Counted from the stretch's first letter, positions 8,244 through 17,856 are shown. The stretch is 42,005 nt of DNA from an uncultured Bacteroidales bacterium (GCA_900320975.1 ONUE01000013.1:1-42005), one strand, 5' to 3'. Notes: generated from the sequence alone by a model not told the origin. Numbers and translations are program-made.

Positions 8244-9716
8244 ATGAAAAAGAGTATATTGCTTATAGCCGCTGTCTGCATGGTTGCCGTGGGCGCCGTG
8301 GCACAGCCGAGGTTTGAGGTTATGTCCAACCAGGATGGCAAGAAGGTTAAGGGCGAATTTGTGCGGGAGTCAAAATATATAGGCCAGTATGAGGGGCTTT
8401 ATTGTTTTGTCGGTGAAGGCCGCAGGCACAGCAAGCTGCTGATGCTGGTGGACCACAATATGGAGCCGCTGCGCAGCATGGAGCTGCCGGAGAGCACTGT
8501 GAACTGTGAGTTCTTGGCGGGCAGCATAGAGGGCAACAACGCCGGGCTACTGTTTGTGGATAATGACGAGCGCAACAGGGCGATAGTGTACACCTCGACG
8601 ATGGATCTGGACAGCATGCGTCCGGCCGACAATGCTGCGGGCTTGTTTATGATGGACTCCATCGGCTTGGGCAAGAAAGACCGTTTTATGGTGTGGGGCG
8701 CCACGTCGGAAAACGGCAAGTATAACGCCATGGTTCAGGTGCTCGAATATACCGACAAGAACCAGTATTCCGCCAAGGTGGTGCTCATGGACGGGCAGAT
8801 GCATAAGATCTGGAGCAAGGAGTTCGCGATAGGCTCTATGGAGAACCTGCACGTCACCAACGACGGCACGGTGATCACCCTCGGGTGCGAGCCTGAAGGC
8901 GAAGAGACACGCTTTGTGTACAATATCGTCAACGAGAAGCGTGCCGACACCTATGCCGCCATCGTCAAGTGTGACCCGATACGCGAGCTGCGCCTGGCCG
9001 GTGTAGTGGACAACCATGTTATGGCTGTCGGCCTCTTCACCCCGAAGGGGGCAAAGGAGCGTGACAACCTGTGCGGTGGTGTCGTGGGTATCTCGTTCGA
9101 CATGGACTCGGCGATTATCACGGGCTTTACCATGCGCCCATTCATGAATGAGGACGTCAATATACTGCTCAACAAGAAGACCAAGAAGGTGCAGCGCTCG
9201 CAGGAGGTAGACCTTATCTCGCTGGTAGGTGCCACGGTAACGAGCAACGGCGTGGTGGTGGCTGTAGGCCGCAACTACGCAAAAGATCATGTGGAGAACA
9301 ACGGCACCGTGTCGCACCTCTTCTACAGGATGGGTCTGCATGTGGTGGCTCTGGATACGCAGGGCCGCATCAGCTGGGTGCGCAATATCAGGCGTAATGA
9401 CTATGCAACTGGCGATGACGGTATGCTCTACGTGGCTATGTTGCACAAGGACGACCAGACATACATCATCAAGTCGGAACACCGCAAGATGCCGGCCATA
9501 TATGACATATCGAAAGACGCCAAGGAATACAAGGTTGGCAGCAAGGGAAACCTTGTGGTGTATGCGATAAGCGATGACGGTGAAGTGGAGAAAACTATTG
9601 TTTACAAGAGTACGCCATACGGCCTGGTGCGCGCCCTGCTGCGTGCTGACGGCAAGATGGCCCTCTTCACGCAGGATGGCAATCGTACGCGCATAATGGA
9701 GCTGAAGGCATTGTGA
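8244..9716 (+). CDS. Secreted protein of unknown function, possible beta-propeller
   Basis: I do not recognise this 490-residue family. It begins with a clear signal peptide (MKKSILLIAAVCMVAVGAVA, cleavage near AQP), so it is exported to the periplasm or surface. The rest has no transmembrane segment. It shows repeated short strand-turn patterns such as LLMLVDHNMEPL, AKVVLMDGQMHKIWSKE, VVALDTQGRISWVRNI and MALFTQDGNRTRIMEL, which suggests a WD40/PQQ-like propeller; that fold is an inference. The ATG at 8244 is chosen because it is the signal-peptide start; an upstream in-frame start at 8166 would place the promoter box inside the gene. uvrA follows after 13 bases, so the two are probably co-transcribed, with no obvious functional link. 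Confidence 0.75.
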   Translation: MKKSILLIAAVCMVAVGAVAQPRFEVMSNQDGKKVKGEFVRESKYIGQYEGLYCFVGEGRRHSKLLMLVDHNMEPLRSMELPESTVNCEFLAGSIEGNNAGLLFVDNDERNRAIVYTSTMDLDSMRPADNAAGLFMMDSIGLGKKDRFMVWGATSENGKYNAMVQVLEYTDKNQYSAKVVLMDGQMHKIWSKEFAIGSMENLHVTNDGTVITLGCEPEGEETRFVYNIVNEKRADTYAAIVKCDPIRELRLAGVVDNHVMAVGLFTPKGAKERDNLCGGVVGISFDMDSAIITGFTMRPFMNEDVNILLNKKTKKVQRSQEVDLISLVGATVTSNGVVVAVGRNYAKDHVENNGTVSHLFYRMGLHVVALDTQGRISWVRNIRRNDYATGDDGMLYVAMLHKDDQTYIIKSEHRKMPAIYDISKDAKEYKVGSKGNLVVYAISDDGEVEKTIVYKSTPYGLVRALLRADGKMALFTQDGNRTRIMELKAL

Positions 9717-9729
9717 TTGAAAGTTGAGG

Positions 9730-12510
9730 ATGGATATTGAGATAAAAGGCGCAAGGGCCAACAATCTAAAAAACATTGATGTTACGTTGCCACAAGGCAA
9801 GCTGGTGGTTGTCACCGGCCTGAGTGGCAGCGGCAAGAGCAGTCTTGCTTTCGACACCCTCTTCGCCGAGGGGCAGCGCCGCTATGTGGAGAGCATGAGT
9901 TCGTATGCCCGCCAGTTCTTGGGGCGTATGACGAAGCCCGATGTGGACTATATCCATGGGTTGGCTCCCGCCGTGGCCATAGAGCAAAAGGTGAATACCG
10001 GCAACCCGCGCTCCACGGTGGGCACACAGACCGAGATATACGAGTACCTGAAGCTGATGTATGCCCGTGTGGGGCGTACCTTCTCACCGGTGAGTGGGGT
10101 AGAGGTGAAGCGTCACACTGTGAGCGATGTGGTGGATTATATTTTAGGTGCTCAAGGTGTGCAGGAAGGTTGCAGGGTGATGATTATGGCGCCGCTGACA
10201 GATTCGAAAGAGCGTCCATTAGGCAAACAGATAGAGATATTGCACCAGGAAGGCTACCAGAGGGTGATGGTCAAGGGTACCGTTGTCCGCATAGAGGACT
10301 TGGGTACTGTGAAGCTTGAGGGTGACGTGAGGCTGGTGATAGACCGCCTGACGGTGAATGGCGATGACGACGGGCAGCGGGCGCGAGTGGCGGAGAGCGT
10401 GCAAAGCGCTTTCTTTGAAGGACGCGGCGAGTGTGTGGTGCAGATGGATGGCCAGGATGCCGTATCTTTCAGCAACCGCTTTGAGGCCGACGGCATAACA
10501 TTCGAGAAACCTAACCCCAACTTCTTCTCCTTCAACAACCCCTACGGTGCTTGCCCTGTGTGTCAGGGTTATGGCAGCGTGATAGGCATCGACGAGAACC
10601 TCGTGGTGCCTAACAAGAGCCGTAGCATATATGACAACGCTATAATCTGCTGGAATGGCGACAAGATGCAGGAAGTCAAGCGTGACTTCATACGCCACGC
10701 GGCAGAGATAGATTTCCCCATACACAAGCCGTACTATGAGCTGACAGAGGAACAGAAGGACATACTGTGGCACGGTGACGGTGTGTGGGAAGGCATCGAC
10801 GGCTTCTTCCGCTGGGTTGAGAGCCAGGCATACAAAATACAATACAGGGTGATGTTGTCGCGCTATCGCGGACGTACAGCCTGTCCGGAATGCAGAGGCC
10901 GCCGACTACGCAAAGATGCCGACTACGTAAAGGTCGGCGGGCGCAGTATCAGCGAAGTGGTGGCTATGCCGGTGATACAGGTGGCGGAGTGGCTGCAAAC
11001 CCTCGAAAGCCAATTCACGGAGACGGAGCTCAAGGCTACCGACCGCCTACGTACCGAGTTGCGCAACCGTGTGGGATACCTGCTCGACGTGGGCCTCGGC
11101 TACCTGACCCTTGGTCGTGAGAGCCGTAGCCTCAGTGGCGGTGAGAGCCAGCGTATCAACTTGGCCACCTCATTGGGTTCCTCGCTGGTGGGTTCCATGT
11201 ACATACTTGACGAGCCTTCGATAGGCTTGCACAGTCGTGATACCGAGCGTCTGATAGGGGTGCTCAAGCAGTTGCGTGACCTCGGCAACACTGTTGTCGT
11301 GGTGGAGCACGACGAGGACATCATCCGTGCGGCCGATTATCTGATAGACATTGGCCCTGGTGCCGGACGTCTGGGCGGCGAGGTCGTCTATGCCGGAGAG
11401 CCGTCTGGCCTCAAGAAAGCCAAGAATTCGCTTACGGCAGACTATTTACTGGGGCGGCAGGAGATAGCTGTGCCTGCAGAACGTCGCCGTTGGCGCGACC
11501 GGATAAGCATACATGGTGCCTACGCCAACAACCTCAAGCATATTGATGTGGATATTCCCCTTGGCGTGTTTACCGTTGTTACCGGCGTGAGCGGCAGCGG
11601 CAAGAGCACGCTGATACGCCGTGTGCTGTACGATGTCATGCAGCGTCGTATGGAGGGCAACAGTGACTACGTCGGCTCATGTGTTGCTCTCGATGGCGAC
11701 GTGAGTCGCGTTACTGCCGTGGAGCTTGTGGACCAGAACCCCATTGGACGTTCGTCGCGCAGTAACCCGGCGACATATATGAAGGTCTTTGACGAGGTGC
11801 GCGCTCTCTATGCGCAGCAGCCGTTGGCGAAGGCGCGAGGCTACAAGAGCGGTTTCTTCTCCTTCAATGTGGAGGGTGGCCGTTGTGATGCCTGTGAGGG
11901 CGAGGGCTATGTGACCGTAAGTATGCAGTTCATGAGCGATGTGCACCTGCTCTGTGAGGAGTGCCACGGTAGCCGATACAAGGACGAGGCCCTCGAGGTA
12001 CTATATAAGGAAAAGACCATCAGCGATGTGTTGGAGATGACCGTCGACCAGGCAATAGACTTCTTCAATGCGCCGGAGACAAAGAACATATACAACCGCC
12101 TCAAGCCGTTGCAGGATGTCGGCCTGGGGTATTTGAAGCTCGGCCAGTCGAGTAGCTCTCTCAGTGGTGGCGAGGCACAGCGCATCAAGCTGGCTTCCTA
12201 TCTTGTCAAAGGTGATGCCGACGACAAACCGATGCTGTTCATCTTCGACGAGCCCTCCACGGGTCTGCACTTCCATGATATCCGCAAGCTCTTGGCGGCT
12301 TTCGACAGGCTGATAGAGCGCGGCCACAGTATAGTGGTGATAGAGCACCATCACGACATTATCAAGTGTGCCGACTGGGTGATAGACCTCGGTCCTGAAG
12401 GCGGTGACGCAGGTGGACATGTGGTCTTCGCAGGAACGCCGGAGGACTTGGCGAAATGCAAGGAGTCGTATACCGCGAAGTGTCTTAAACTGAACAATAA
12501 GAAAAAGTAA
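9730..12510 (+). CDS. uvrA: Excinuclease ABC subunit UvrA
   Basis: UvrA is the damage-sensing ATPase of nucleotide excision repair. The 926-residue product has two ABC modules. The first Walker A is GLSGSGKS (Lys36) and the second is GVSGSGKS (Lys625), with signatures LSGGESQRI and LSGGEAQRI. Zinc-site cysteines are seen at C275/C278 with CPEC further on, and at C719/C722 and C742/C745. Length matches the family. ATG 9730 is preferred over the TTG at 9724. It sits between the unknown secreted protein and a small membrane protein, 21 bases from the latter. Mfd, its functional partner in transcription-coupled repair, is also in this window but in a separate unit. Confidence 0.97.
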   Translation: MDIEIKGARANNLKNIDVTLPQGKLVVVTGLSGSGKSSLAFDTLFAEGQRRYVESMSSYARQFLGRMTKPDVDYIHGLAPAVAIEQKVNTGNPRSTVGTQTEIYEYLKLMYARVGRTFSPVSGVEVKRHTVSDVVDYILGAQGVQEGCRVMIMAPLTDSKERPLGKQIEILHQEGYQRVMVKGTVVRIEDLGTVKLEGDVRLVIDRLTVNGDDDGQRARVAESVQSAFFEGRGECVVQMDGQDAVSFSNRFEADGITFEKPNPNFFSFNNPYGACPVCQGYGSVIGIDENLVVPNKSRSIYDNAIICWNGDKMQEVKRDFIRHAAEIDFPIHKPYYELTEEQKDILWHGDGVWEGIDGFFRWVESQAYKIQYRVMLSRYRGRTACPECRGRRLRKDADYVKVGGRSISEVVAMPVIQVAEWLQTLESQFTETELKATDRLRTELRNRVGYLLDVGLGYLTLGRESRSLSGGESQRINLATSLGSSLVGSMYILDEPSIGLHSRDTERLIGVLKQLRDLGNTVVVVEHDEDIIRAADYLIDIGPGAGRLGGEVVYAGEPSGLKKAKNSLTADYLLGRQEIAVPAERRRWRDRISIHGAYANNLKHIDVDIPLGVFTVVTGVSGSGKSTLIRRVLYDVMQRRMEGNSDYVGSCVALDGDVSRVTAVELVDQNPIGRSSRSNPATYMKVFDEVRALYAQQPLAKARGYKSGFFSFNVEGGRCDACEGEGYVTVSMQFMSDVHLLCEECHGSRYKDEALEVLYKEKTISDVLEMTVDQAIDFFNAPETKNIYNRLKPLQDVGLGYLKLGQSSSSLSGGEAQRIKLASYLVKGDADDKPMLFIFDEPSTGLHFHDIRKLLAAFDRLIERGHSIVVIEHHHDIIKCADWVIDLGPEGGDAGGHVVFAGTPEDLAKCKESYTAKCLKLNNKKK

Positions 12511-12531
12511 AATACTCAACTATTTATCACT

Positions 12532-13035
12532 ATGCAGAAATACATTAAAACTATTCGCCGTTCCGCTGCTATAGGCCTTTGGGGCTCGATGGGCATAATA
12601 ATCCTTACCGCTTTTTATCATTTAGTGAGCCCATATCGCTTCTACCCGTCGGAGTACACGGCGCGCTGGATGCTTGTGGTAGGCACCGTGTTGGCGGTTT
12701 CGGAAATGGGTTCGTCCTTGCGGTTTATCCACAAACGGATACCAGTGCTGAGACAGCTTGACTCGCTGGAGACAAAGTTCCGTGGCTACGCACAGCATAT
12801 ACGCTTGCTTTACATCTTCAGGTTGGTGGTGGTGTTTCTGATATGTTGCCTTATTGTCCTTTCGGCTCGAATTGAGCTGCTTATGCTCGCCATGGTCGCC
12901 ACGCTGATGCTCATCTTGACATATCCAAACATCTATCGCATCAAAGTGGATCTCGGTCTTACTGATGAAGAGATGAAGTCGCTTTTCGGCGACAGATATA
13001 TTCCGGACACAATGGACGACAATGACGCAGCCTGA
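12532..13035 (+). CDS. Small membrane protein of unknown function
   Basis: This 167-residue protein has about four hydrophobic segments (roughly residues 11-31, 45-59, 92-110 and 115-131), a basic loop between the second and third, and an acidic C-terminus (YIPDTMDDNDAA). It starts 21 bases after uvrA and overlaps mnmE by 14 bases, so translation of the two is probably coupled. No family or function is recognised. Confidence 0.75.
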   Translation: MQKYIKTIRRSAAIGLWGSMGIIILTAFYHLVSPYRFYPSEYTARWMLVVGTVLAVSEMGSSLRFIHKRIPVLRQLDSLETKFRGYAQHIRLLYIFRLVVVFLICCLIVLSARIELLMLAMVATLMLILTYPNIYRIKVDLGLTDEEMKSLFGDRYIPDTMDDNDAA

Positions 13036-14338
13036 TACAATAGCGGCCATCTCAACCCCCGCCGGCATCGGCGGCATCGCCGTGATCCGTCTCTCGGGTC
13101 CCGACGCGCTACCCATAGCTTTACGCCACTTAACTTTCCACTCTCCACTCTCCACTCCCCACCCACGCCACGCCACCTATTGTCGTTTCGGCGACCTCGA
13201 CGATGTTGTCGCTGTTTACTATCCCAAGGGCTACACCGGTGAGCCTACCGTGGAGATTTCCTGTCATGGCTCCCTTTATGTGCAGCAGGCTATGTTGCAG
13301 GCTTTGCTCCAGAGTGGTGCCCGTCTGGCAGAGGCTGGCGAGTTCACTATGCGTGCCTTCCGCAACGGTCGCCTCAACCTTTCGCAGGCAGAGGCTGTGG
13401 CTGACCTTATCGATGCCGCCACTCCGGCACAGCACAGGCTGGCTGTCAGTCAGCTGCGCGGTTCTTACGCCGCCAAGCTCAAGGAGCTGCGGCAGCAGCT
13501 GCTCGACCTCACCAGTCTTATGGAACTGGAGCTTGACTTCAGCCAAGAGGATGTGGAGTTCGCCGACCGCACACAATTACGTCGCCTGCTCTCCACTCTC
13601 CACTCTGAACTCTCCTCCCTGATAGACTCGTTCCGTATCGGCAACGCCCTCAAGCGCGGCATCCCTGTGGCGATAATAGGGAAGCCCAATGCCGGCAAGT
13701 CGTCGCTGCTCAACGCCATCCTCGGCGACGAGCGTGCTATCGTCAGCGACACGCCAGGCACCACGCGCGACACCGTTGAGGAGACCCTTACCATCGGCAG
13801 CCTCACCTTCCGCTTCATCGACACCGCAGGCCTCCGCGACAGCACCGACACCGTTGAGTCCCTCGGCATAGAGCGCAGCCTCAGAGCCCTTGCCGATGCC
13901 GATGTGGCGCTTTACATACATGATGGTACCACACCATTCAATCCGGCTGACCTCGATGGCCTTGATACCACGGGCAAGCATCTCATAAGGCTTTGCAACA
14001 AGGCCGATAAGCCGACGTGTGTTGTCCCCGATGGCTTTATGCCCTTGTCGGCAAAGTGCGGCGACGGTATCGAATCCCTCAAACAAGCCATGCTTGCCGC
14101 CGTCGAGCCGCAGGCCGCGCAGGAAGTGCTCCTTTCCAACGCACGCCATCATGCAGCCCTCCAGCAGGTCTTGTCGGCTGTAAACCATGTCGCCGACGGC
14201 CTTGACGCGGGTCTGCCTGCCGACCTTCTGGCTGTCGACCTGCGTGACGCGCTCTACCATCTCGGTTCCATCACCGGTGAGGTGGCCTCCAACGATATCC
14301 TTGATAACATATTCTCACGTTTTTGTATCGGTAAATAA
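13022..14338 (+). CDS. mnmE: tRNA modification GTPase MnmE
   Basis: With MnmG, MnmE installs the 5-carboxymethylaminomethyl group on U34 of certain tRNAs. The 438-residue product has the N-terminal tetrahydrofolate-binding domain (TIAAISTPAGIGGIAVIRLSG), a helical middle part, an inserted G domain with G1 GKPNAGKS (Lys226), DTPGTTRD and NKAD, and the C-terminal catalytic motif FCIGK. It overlaps the membrane-protein gene by 14 bases. Residues about 37-48 (LTFHSPLSTPHP) and 190-199 (LSTLHSELSS) are encoded by CTCCACT-type repeats, which give unusual Ser/His/Pro runs. Both leave the frame open and avoid the catalytic motifs. Confidence 0.96.
   Translation: MTQPDTIAAISTPAGIGGIAVIRLSGPDALPIALRHLTFHSPLSTPHPRHATYCRFGDLDDVVAVYYPKGYTGEPTVEISCHGSLYVQQAMLQALLQSGARLAEAGEFTMRAFRNGRLNLSQAEAVADLIDAATPAQHRLAVSQLRGSYAAKLKELRQQLLDLTSLMELELDFSQEDVEFADRTQLRRLLSTLHSELSSLIDSFRIGNALKRGIPVAIIGKPNAGKSSLLNAILGDERAIVSDTPGTTRDTVEETLTIGSLTFRFIDTAGLRDSTDTVESLGIERSLRALADADVALYIHDGTTPFNPADLDGLDTTGKHLIRLCNKADKPTCVVPDGFMPLSAKCGDGIESLKQAMLAAVEPQAAQEVLLSNARHHAALQQVLSAVNHVADGLDAGLPADLLAVDLRDALYHLGSITGEVASNDILDNIFSRFCIGK
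13131..13163. repeat. CTCCACT-type heptamer repeat inside mnmE (first)
   Basis: Near-perfect tandem copies of a seven-base unit (TCCACTC) follow AACTTTC, in frame in the N-terminal domain of mnmE. The same unit reappears at 13588-13618, and its complement (GTGGAGAG) occurs at 28174-28181. Confidence 0.75.
13588..13618. repeat. CTCCACT-type heptamer repeat inside mnmE (second)
   Basis: A second cluster of the seven-base TCCACTC unit, degenerating into GAACTCTCCTCC, lies in frame in the helical domain of mnmE just before the G domain. Confidence 0.7.
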
Positions 14339-14349
14339 TCAACTTCATC

Positions 14350-15768
14350 ATGAAACGTATCAACCTTATCTCCATTGCACTTCTCCTTCTCCTCGCCCTC
14401 CCCGTGGCTGCCTCCGCCAAGCCGGGCTACAAGCTGACATTCCAGGTCGACGGCTGCACCGACAGCTCCATCCTCCTCGGCTACTTCATGGCCCAGGAGC
14501 GTTATGTCCTGGACACGGCTTACAACAACGGGCGCGGCAAGTTCGTCTTCAAGGGCGACAAAGAACTGTATCCGGGCCTATATTTCTTTACCAACAACAG
14601 CGGCAACTTCGTGGAGTTCGTCATCTATAACGAGAAGCCCACCTTCACCCTCCATACCGACCAGCGCAACTGGACCACCAACATGCGCGTCAAAGGCTCG
14701 CCCCAGAACGAGATCTTCTTCAACTACCAGCGCGCCAGCGACCGTATGTATAAAGAGATGATTGATGCCAAGGGTACTCTCGATTCTGCATCCTTCATCG
14801 AATTCCGCCGCCAAGTTGTCGAACGTATGGATAGCCTGCGCGCTGCTGTCTACCAGGAGCACCCCGAGTCAATGATTGCCAAGATGGTGCACTCTACCAC
14901 AGTGGTCGAGGACCTGGTGCCCACCGAGGCACCTGACGGCACTCCGCTCAATCAGCGCCAGCGCTACGATTATCTCATGGCTCATTATTTCGACTATGTG
15001 CCTCTCGATGACGACTTCATCATTCGCACCCCCAAGGAGATTTTCTACCGCCGCTACAGCGATTACGTTGATAAGTACATGCGTGGCATGCCGCCCGAAG
15101 AGATATGCCCGCTACTCGACAGCCTCATCGACCGCGCCGAACCTGCCCCGCAAGTCTACCAGTGGCTCATCAATAACCTCTCGGAGAAGTACCTGCAGAG
15201 CAATATAATGGTCTACGACGAGGTCTATGTGCACCTTGTGCAGCGCTACTTCGCCACCGGCAAGGTCACCTGGCTCTCTCCTTCGTCCATCGACATGAAT
15301 GTGGAGCGCGCCAACAAATGGGAGCGGCTGCTTGTGGGTCGTGAGGCCCCCGAGCTCATCCTCTTCGACACCCTGCGCCGTGCGCACTCGCTCCACCACA
15401 TGCCCGGGCGTTATACGCTGCTCCTCTTCTGGAGCCCCACCTGCGGCCATTGCCGCGAGGTGATACCGGCGATATACAACGTCTTCAACGAGATGGCCGA
15501 CTCGCTCGACCTCACTGCCTTCGCCATCCTCACCGAGCCCGATGAGCACACCATGGACAAGTGGAAAGTATTCCTTCAGGAGCACAACATCACCAACCCG
15601 CGCTGGGTTAACATGAGTGGCGGCGAAGCCAATGTCGACTGGCGCGAAGTCTATGACATACAGACCACTCCGCAGATTTATCTTATCGACAACAAGGATC
15701 ATAAGTTCCTGGCCAAGAAGCTTAATGCCGATTTGTTGCGGACGATATGCAACACACTCAACAATTAG
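14350..15768 (+). CDS. Exported thioredoxin-fold protein with DUF4369 and DUF5106 regions
   Basis: The 472-residue protein has a signal peptide (residues 1-22, ending AASA) and an N-terminal DUF4369-like beta domain (about 25-120). A helical DUF5106-like middle follows, then a C-terminal TlpA/ResA-type thioredoxin domain with FWSPTCGHC (Cys365 and Cys368) and the cis-Pro region TTPQIYLID. Such proteins act in the periplasm as thiol-disulfide reductases, often on secreted or cytochrome proteins; the substrate is unknown here. It lies 11 bases after mnmE and 21 before the M3 peptidase gene, so all are probably one transcript. Confidence 0.88.
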   Translation: MKRINLISIALLLLLALPVAASAKPGYKLTFQVDGCTDSSILLGYFMAQERYVLDTAYNNGRGKFVFKGDKELYPGLYFFTNNSGNFVEFVIYNEKPTFTLHTDQRNWTTNMRVKGSPQNEIFFNYQRASDRMYKEMIDAKGTLDSASFIEFRRQVVERMDSLRAAVYQEHPESMIAKMVHSTTVVEDLVPTEAPDGTPLNQRQRYDYLMAHYFDYVPLDDDFIIRTPKEIFYRRYSDYVDKYMRGMPPEEICPLLDSLIDRAEPAPQVYQWLINNLSEKYLQSNIMVYDEVYVHLVQRYFATGKVTWLSPSSIDMNVERANKWERLLVGREAPELILFDTLRRAHSLHHMPGRYTLLLFWSPTCGHCREVIPAIYNVFNEMADSLDLTAFAILTEPDEHTMDKWKVFLQEHNITNPRWVNMSGGEANVDWREVYDIQTTPQIYLIDNKDHKFLAKKLNADLLRTICNTLNN

Positions 15769-15789
15769 CAAAATAAATTCACAACAATA

Positions 15790-17811
15790 ATGAAACGTAT
15801 ACTAATCGTCGCGGCCGCCGCCACACTGCTGCTCGCCGCCTGCAAAGAAAAAAAAGAGATGGAAAACCCGTTCTTCAGCAAGTGGGAGACCCCCTATGAG
15901 ATTCCCGACTTCGGCAAGATTAAGACCGAACACTACATGCCTGCCTTCGTCGAGGGTATGGAACGCCAGAAAGCCGAAATTGACGCTATCGTCAACAACC
16001 CCGAGGCACCTACCTTCGAGAATACTATCCTGGCCTACGAATACAGTGGCCAGCTCCTCAACGAGGTCAGCAGCGTCTTCTTCAACCTCTCTTCCTGCGA
16101 GAACAGCCCCGAGATGGATTCTATCGAGGAAGAGGTGACGCCTCTGCTCTCCGCCCATGGCGACGACATCGTCCTTAACGCCAAGCTCTTCGCCCGCATC
16201 AAGGCCGTCTACGAGCAGCGCGACAGCCTCGGTCTCAACCCCGAGCAGATGCGCCTGCTGGAGGAGACTTACAAAGGCTTCGTGCGTAGCGGTGCCAACG
16301 TCCCCGAGGAGCAGCAGGAGCATTTCCGCAAGCTCAACGAGGATATCGCCAACCTCGCCATGCGCTTCGCACAGAATGTGTTGAAGGCTACTAATGCCTA
16401 CAGCAAAGAGCTGCCCGACGGCACCAAGGTCACCCTCGACATGCCCACCTGGGAGCCCTTCATGATGACCTGCCCCGACCGCGCCCTGCGTGAGGAGGTG
16501 TGGCATGCCTTCACCAATCGTTGCAAGGATGGCGAGTACGACAACACCGCCATCATCGAGGAAATGGTCAACAAGCGCCGCGAGCGCGCCAACATCCTCG
16601 GCTTCCCCACCCATGCCGACTGGGTGCTCGACGACTGTCTCGCCAAGAATCCCGCCAACGTCTACAAATGCCTGATGGACATCTGGACTCCGGCCCTCAA
16701 GGTGGCCAAGCAGGAGCGCGACATCTATCAGAAGATGCTCGAGAAAGACGTGCCCGGCGCCAAGCTGCAGCCTTGGGACTGGCGCTACTACGCTGAGAAA
16801 TACCGCATTGAGAAATACGCCCTCGATGACACTCTGGTGCGTCCTTACTTCGCTCTCGACAGCGTCCGCGAGGGTGCCTTCATGGTGGCAAACCGCCTCT
16901 ATGGCCTCACCTTCAACGAGCGCACAGACCTGCCCACCTACAACCCCGAGGCTCGCGCCTTCGAGGTCAAGGATGGCGACAAGGTCATCGGTATCCTCTA
17001 CATGGACTTCCATCCCCGCGCCAGCAAGCGCAGCGGTGCCTGGATGACCGAGTTCCGTGGCCAGAAAGTCGACCGCGAGGGTAACAACGTGATACCTATC
17101 ATTCAGGTTGTCTGTAACTTCACCAAGCCGACTGCCGACAAGCCCTCGCTCCTCAACTTCGACGAGAGCGAGACCCTCTTCCATGAGTTCGGCCACGCCC
17201 TCCACGGCCTCCTCTCCAAGTGCACCTACCCGTCGCTGGCCGGCACCAACGTGCCGCGCGACTTCGTAGAGCTGCCCAGCCAGGTCATGGAGAACTGGTG
17301 CCGCCACCCGCAGGTGATGAAGATGTATGCCCACCACTATCAGACCGGTGCCCCCATCCCCGACGAGCTCATCAAGAAGATCGAGGCTGCCGCCACCTAC
17401 GGCCAGGGCTTCGCCACCACCGAGCTCCTCGCCGCCTCGTTGCTCGACATGGACTACTACAGCCTCAAGGAGCAGCAGCACATAGACCCGCTGCAGTTCG
17501 AGGAGCAGGCCATGCAGAAGATAGGCCTCATCCCCGAGATCATCAGCCGTTACCGCAGCCCCTACTTCCAGCATATCTTCACCACGGGCTATGACGCTGG
17601 CTACTACAGCTATACGTGGACTGCCATCCTCGATGCCGATGCCTTCGAGGCCTTCGCCGAGAGCGGTGACCTTTTCAACCCCGAGCTGGCTGCCAAGTTC
17701 CGCCATCTCCTCGAGAGCGGCAACACCGTCGAGCCCATGGACCTCTACCGCCAGTTCCGCGGCAAAGACCCCAGCCCCAAGGCACTGCTGAAGCGCAAGG
17801 GTATGCTCTAA
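15790..17811 (+). CDS. dcp: M3-family zinc peptidase lipoprotein (peptidyl-dipeptidase Dcp-like)
   Basis: The 673-residue protein belongs to the M3 family (thimet oligopeptidase/Dcp), which cleaves short peptides. The zinc motif is HEFGH (His465, Glu466, His469), with the third ligand Glu494 in DFVELPSQ. The substrate-side motif HIFTTGYDAGYYSY is also present. It starts with a lipobox (LLLAAC, Cys18), so it is anchored in a membrane rather than cytoplasmic like E. coli Dcp. It is the last gene of the run. TAA is followed directly by TAG, then two small hairpins and the second GC-rich repeat element. Confidence 0.93.
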   Translation: MKRILIVAAAATLLLAACKEKKEMENPFFSKWETPYEIPDFGKIKTEHYMPAFVEGMERQKAEIDAIVNNPEAPTFENTILAYEYSGQLLNEVSSVFFNLSSCENSPEMDSIEEEVTPLLSAHGDDIVLNAKLFARIKAVYEQRDSLGLNPEQMRLLEETYKGFVRSGANVPEEQQEHFRKLNEDIANLAMRFAQNVLKATNAYSKELPDGTKVTLDMPTWEPFMMTCPDRALREEVWHAFTNRCKDGEYDNTAIIEEMVNKRRERANILGFPTHADWVLDDCLAKNPANVYKCLMDIWTPALKVAKQERDIYQKMLEKDVPGAKLQPWDWRYYAEKYRIEKYALDDTLVRPYFALDSVREGAFMVANRLYGLTFNERTDLPTYNPEARAFEVKDGDKVIGILYMDFHPRASKRSGAWMTEFRGQKVDREGNNVIPIIQVVCNFTKPTADKPSLLNFDESETLFHEFGHALHGLLSKCTYPSLAGTNVPRDFVELPSQVMENWCRHPQVMKMYAHHYQTGAPIPDELIKKIEAAATYGQGFATTELLAASLLDMDYYSLKEQQHIDPLQFEEQAMQKIGLIPEIISRYRSPYFQHIFTTGYDAGYYSYTWTAILDADAFEAFAESGDLFNPELAAKFRHLLESGNTVEPMDLYRQFRGKDPSPKALLKRKGML

Positions 17812-17816
17812 TAGCC

Positions 17817-17856
17817 AAGACCTCTCCGTAGGTCTTCGTGAGGGCTACTATAGCCC
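17817..17856 (+). terminator. Two small hairpins after the M3 peptidase gene
   Basis: AAGACCT-CTCCGT-AGGTCTT (17817-17836) and GGGCTA-CTA-TAGCCC (17842-17856) are both perfect stems just after the stop codon. Neither is followed by a U-run, so intrinsic termination is uncertain. Confidence 0.4.

Noticed and set aside
8547..9857. Minus-strand frame spanning the unknown secreted protein and the uvrA start
   Set aside because: It crosses two plus-strand genes and has no recognisable domain; the plus-strand frame has a signal peptide and a promoter.
15802..17706. Minus-strand open frame of 634 codons over the M3 peptidase
   Set aside because: Antisense to a gene with a complete HEFGH...E zinc site; the composition is typical of a shadow frame.
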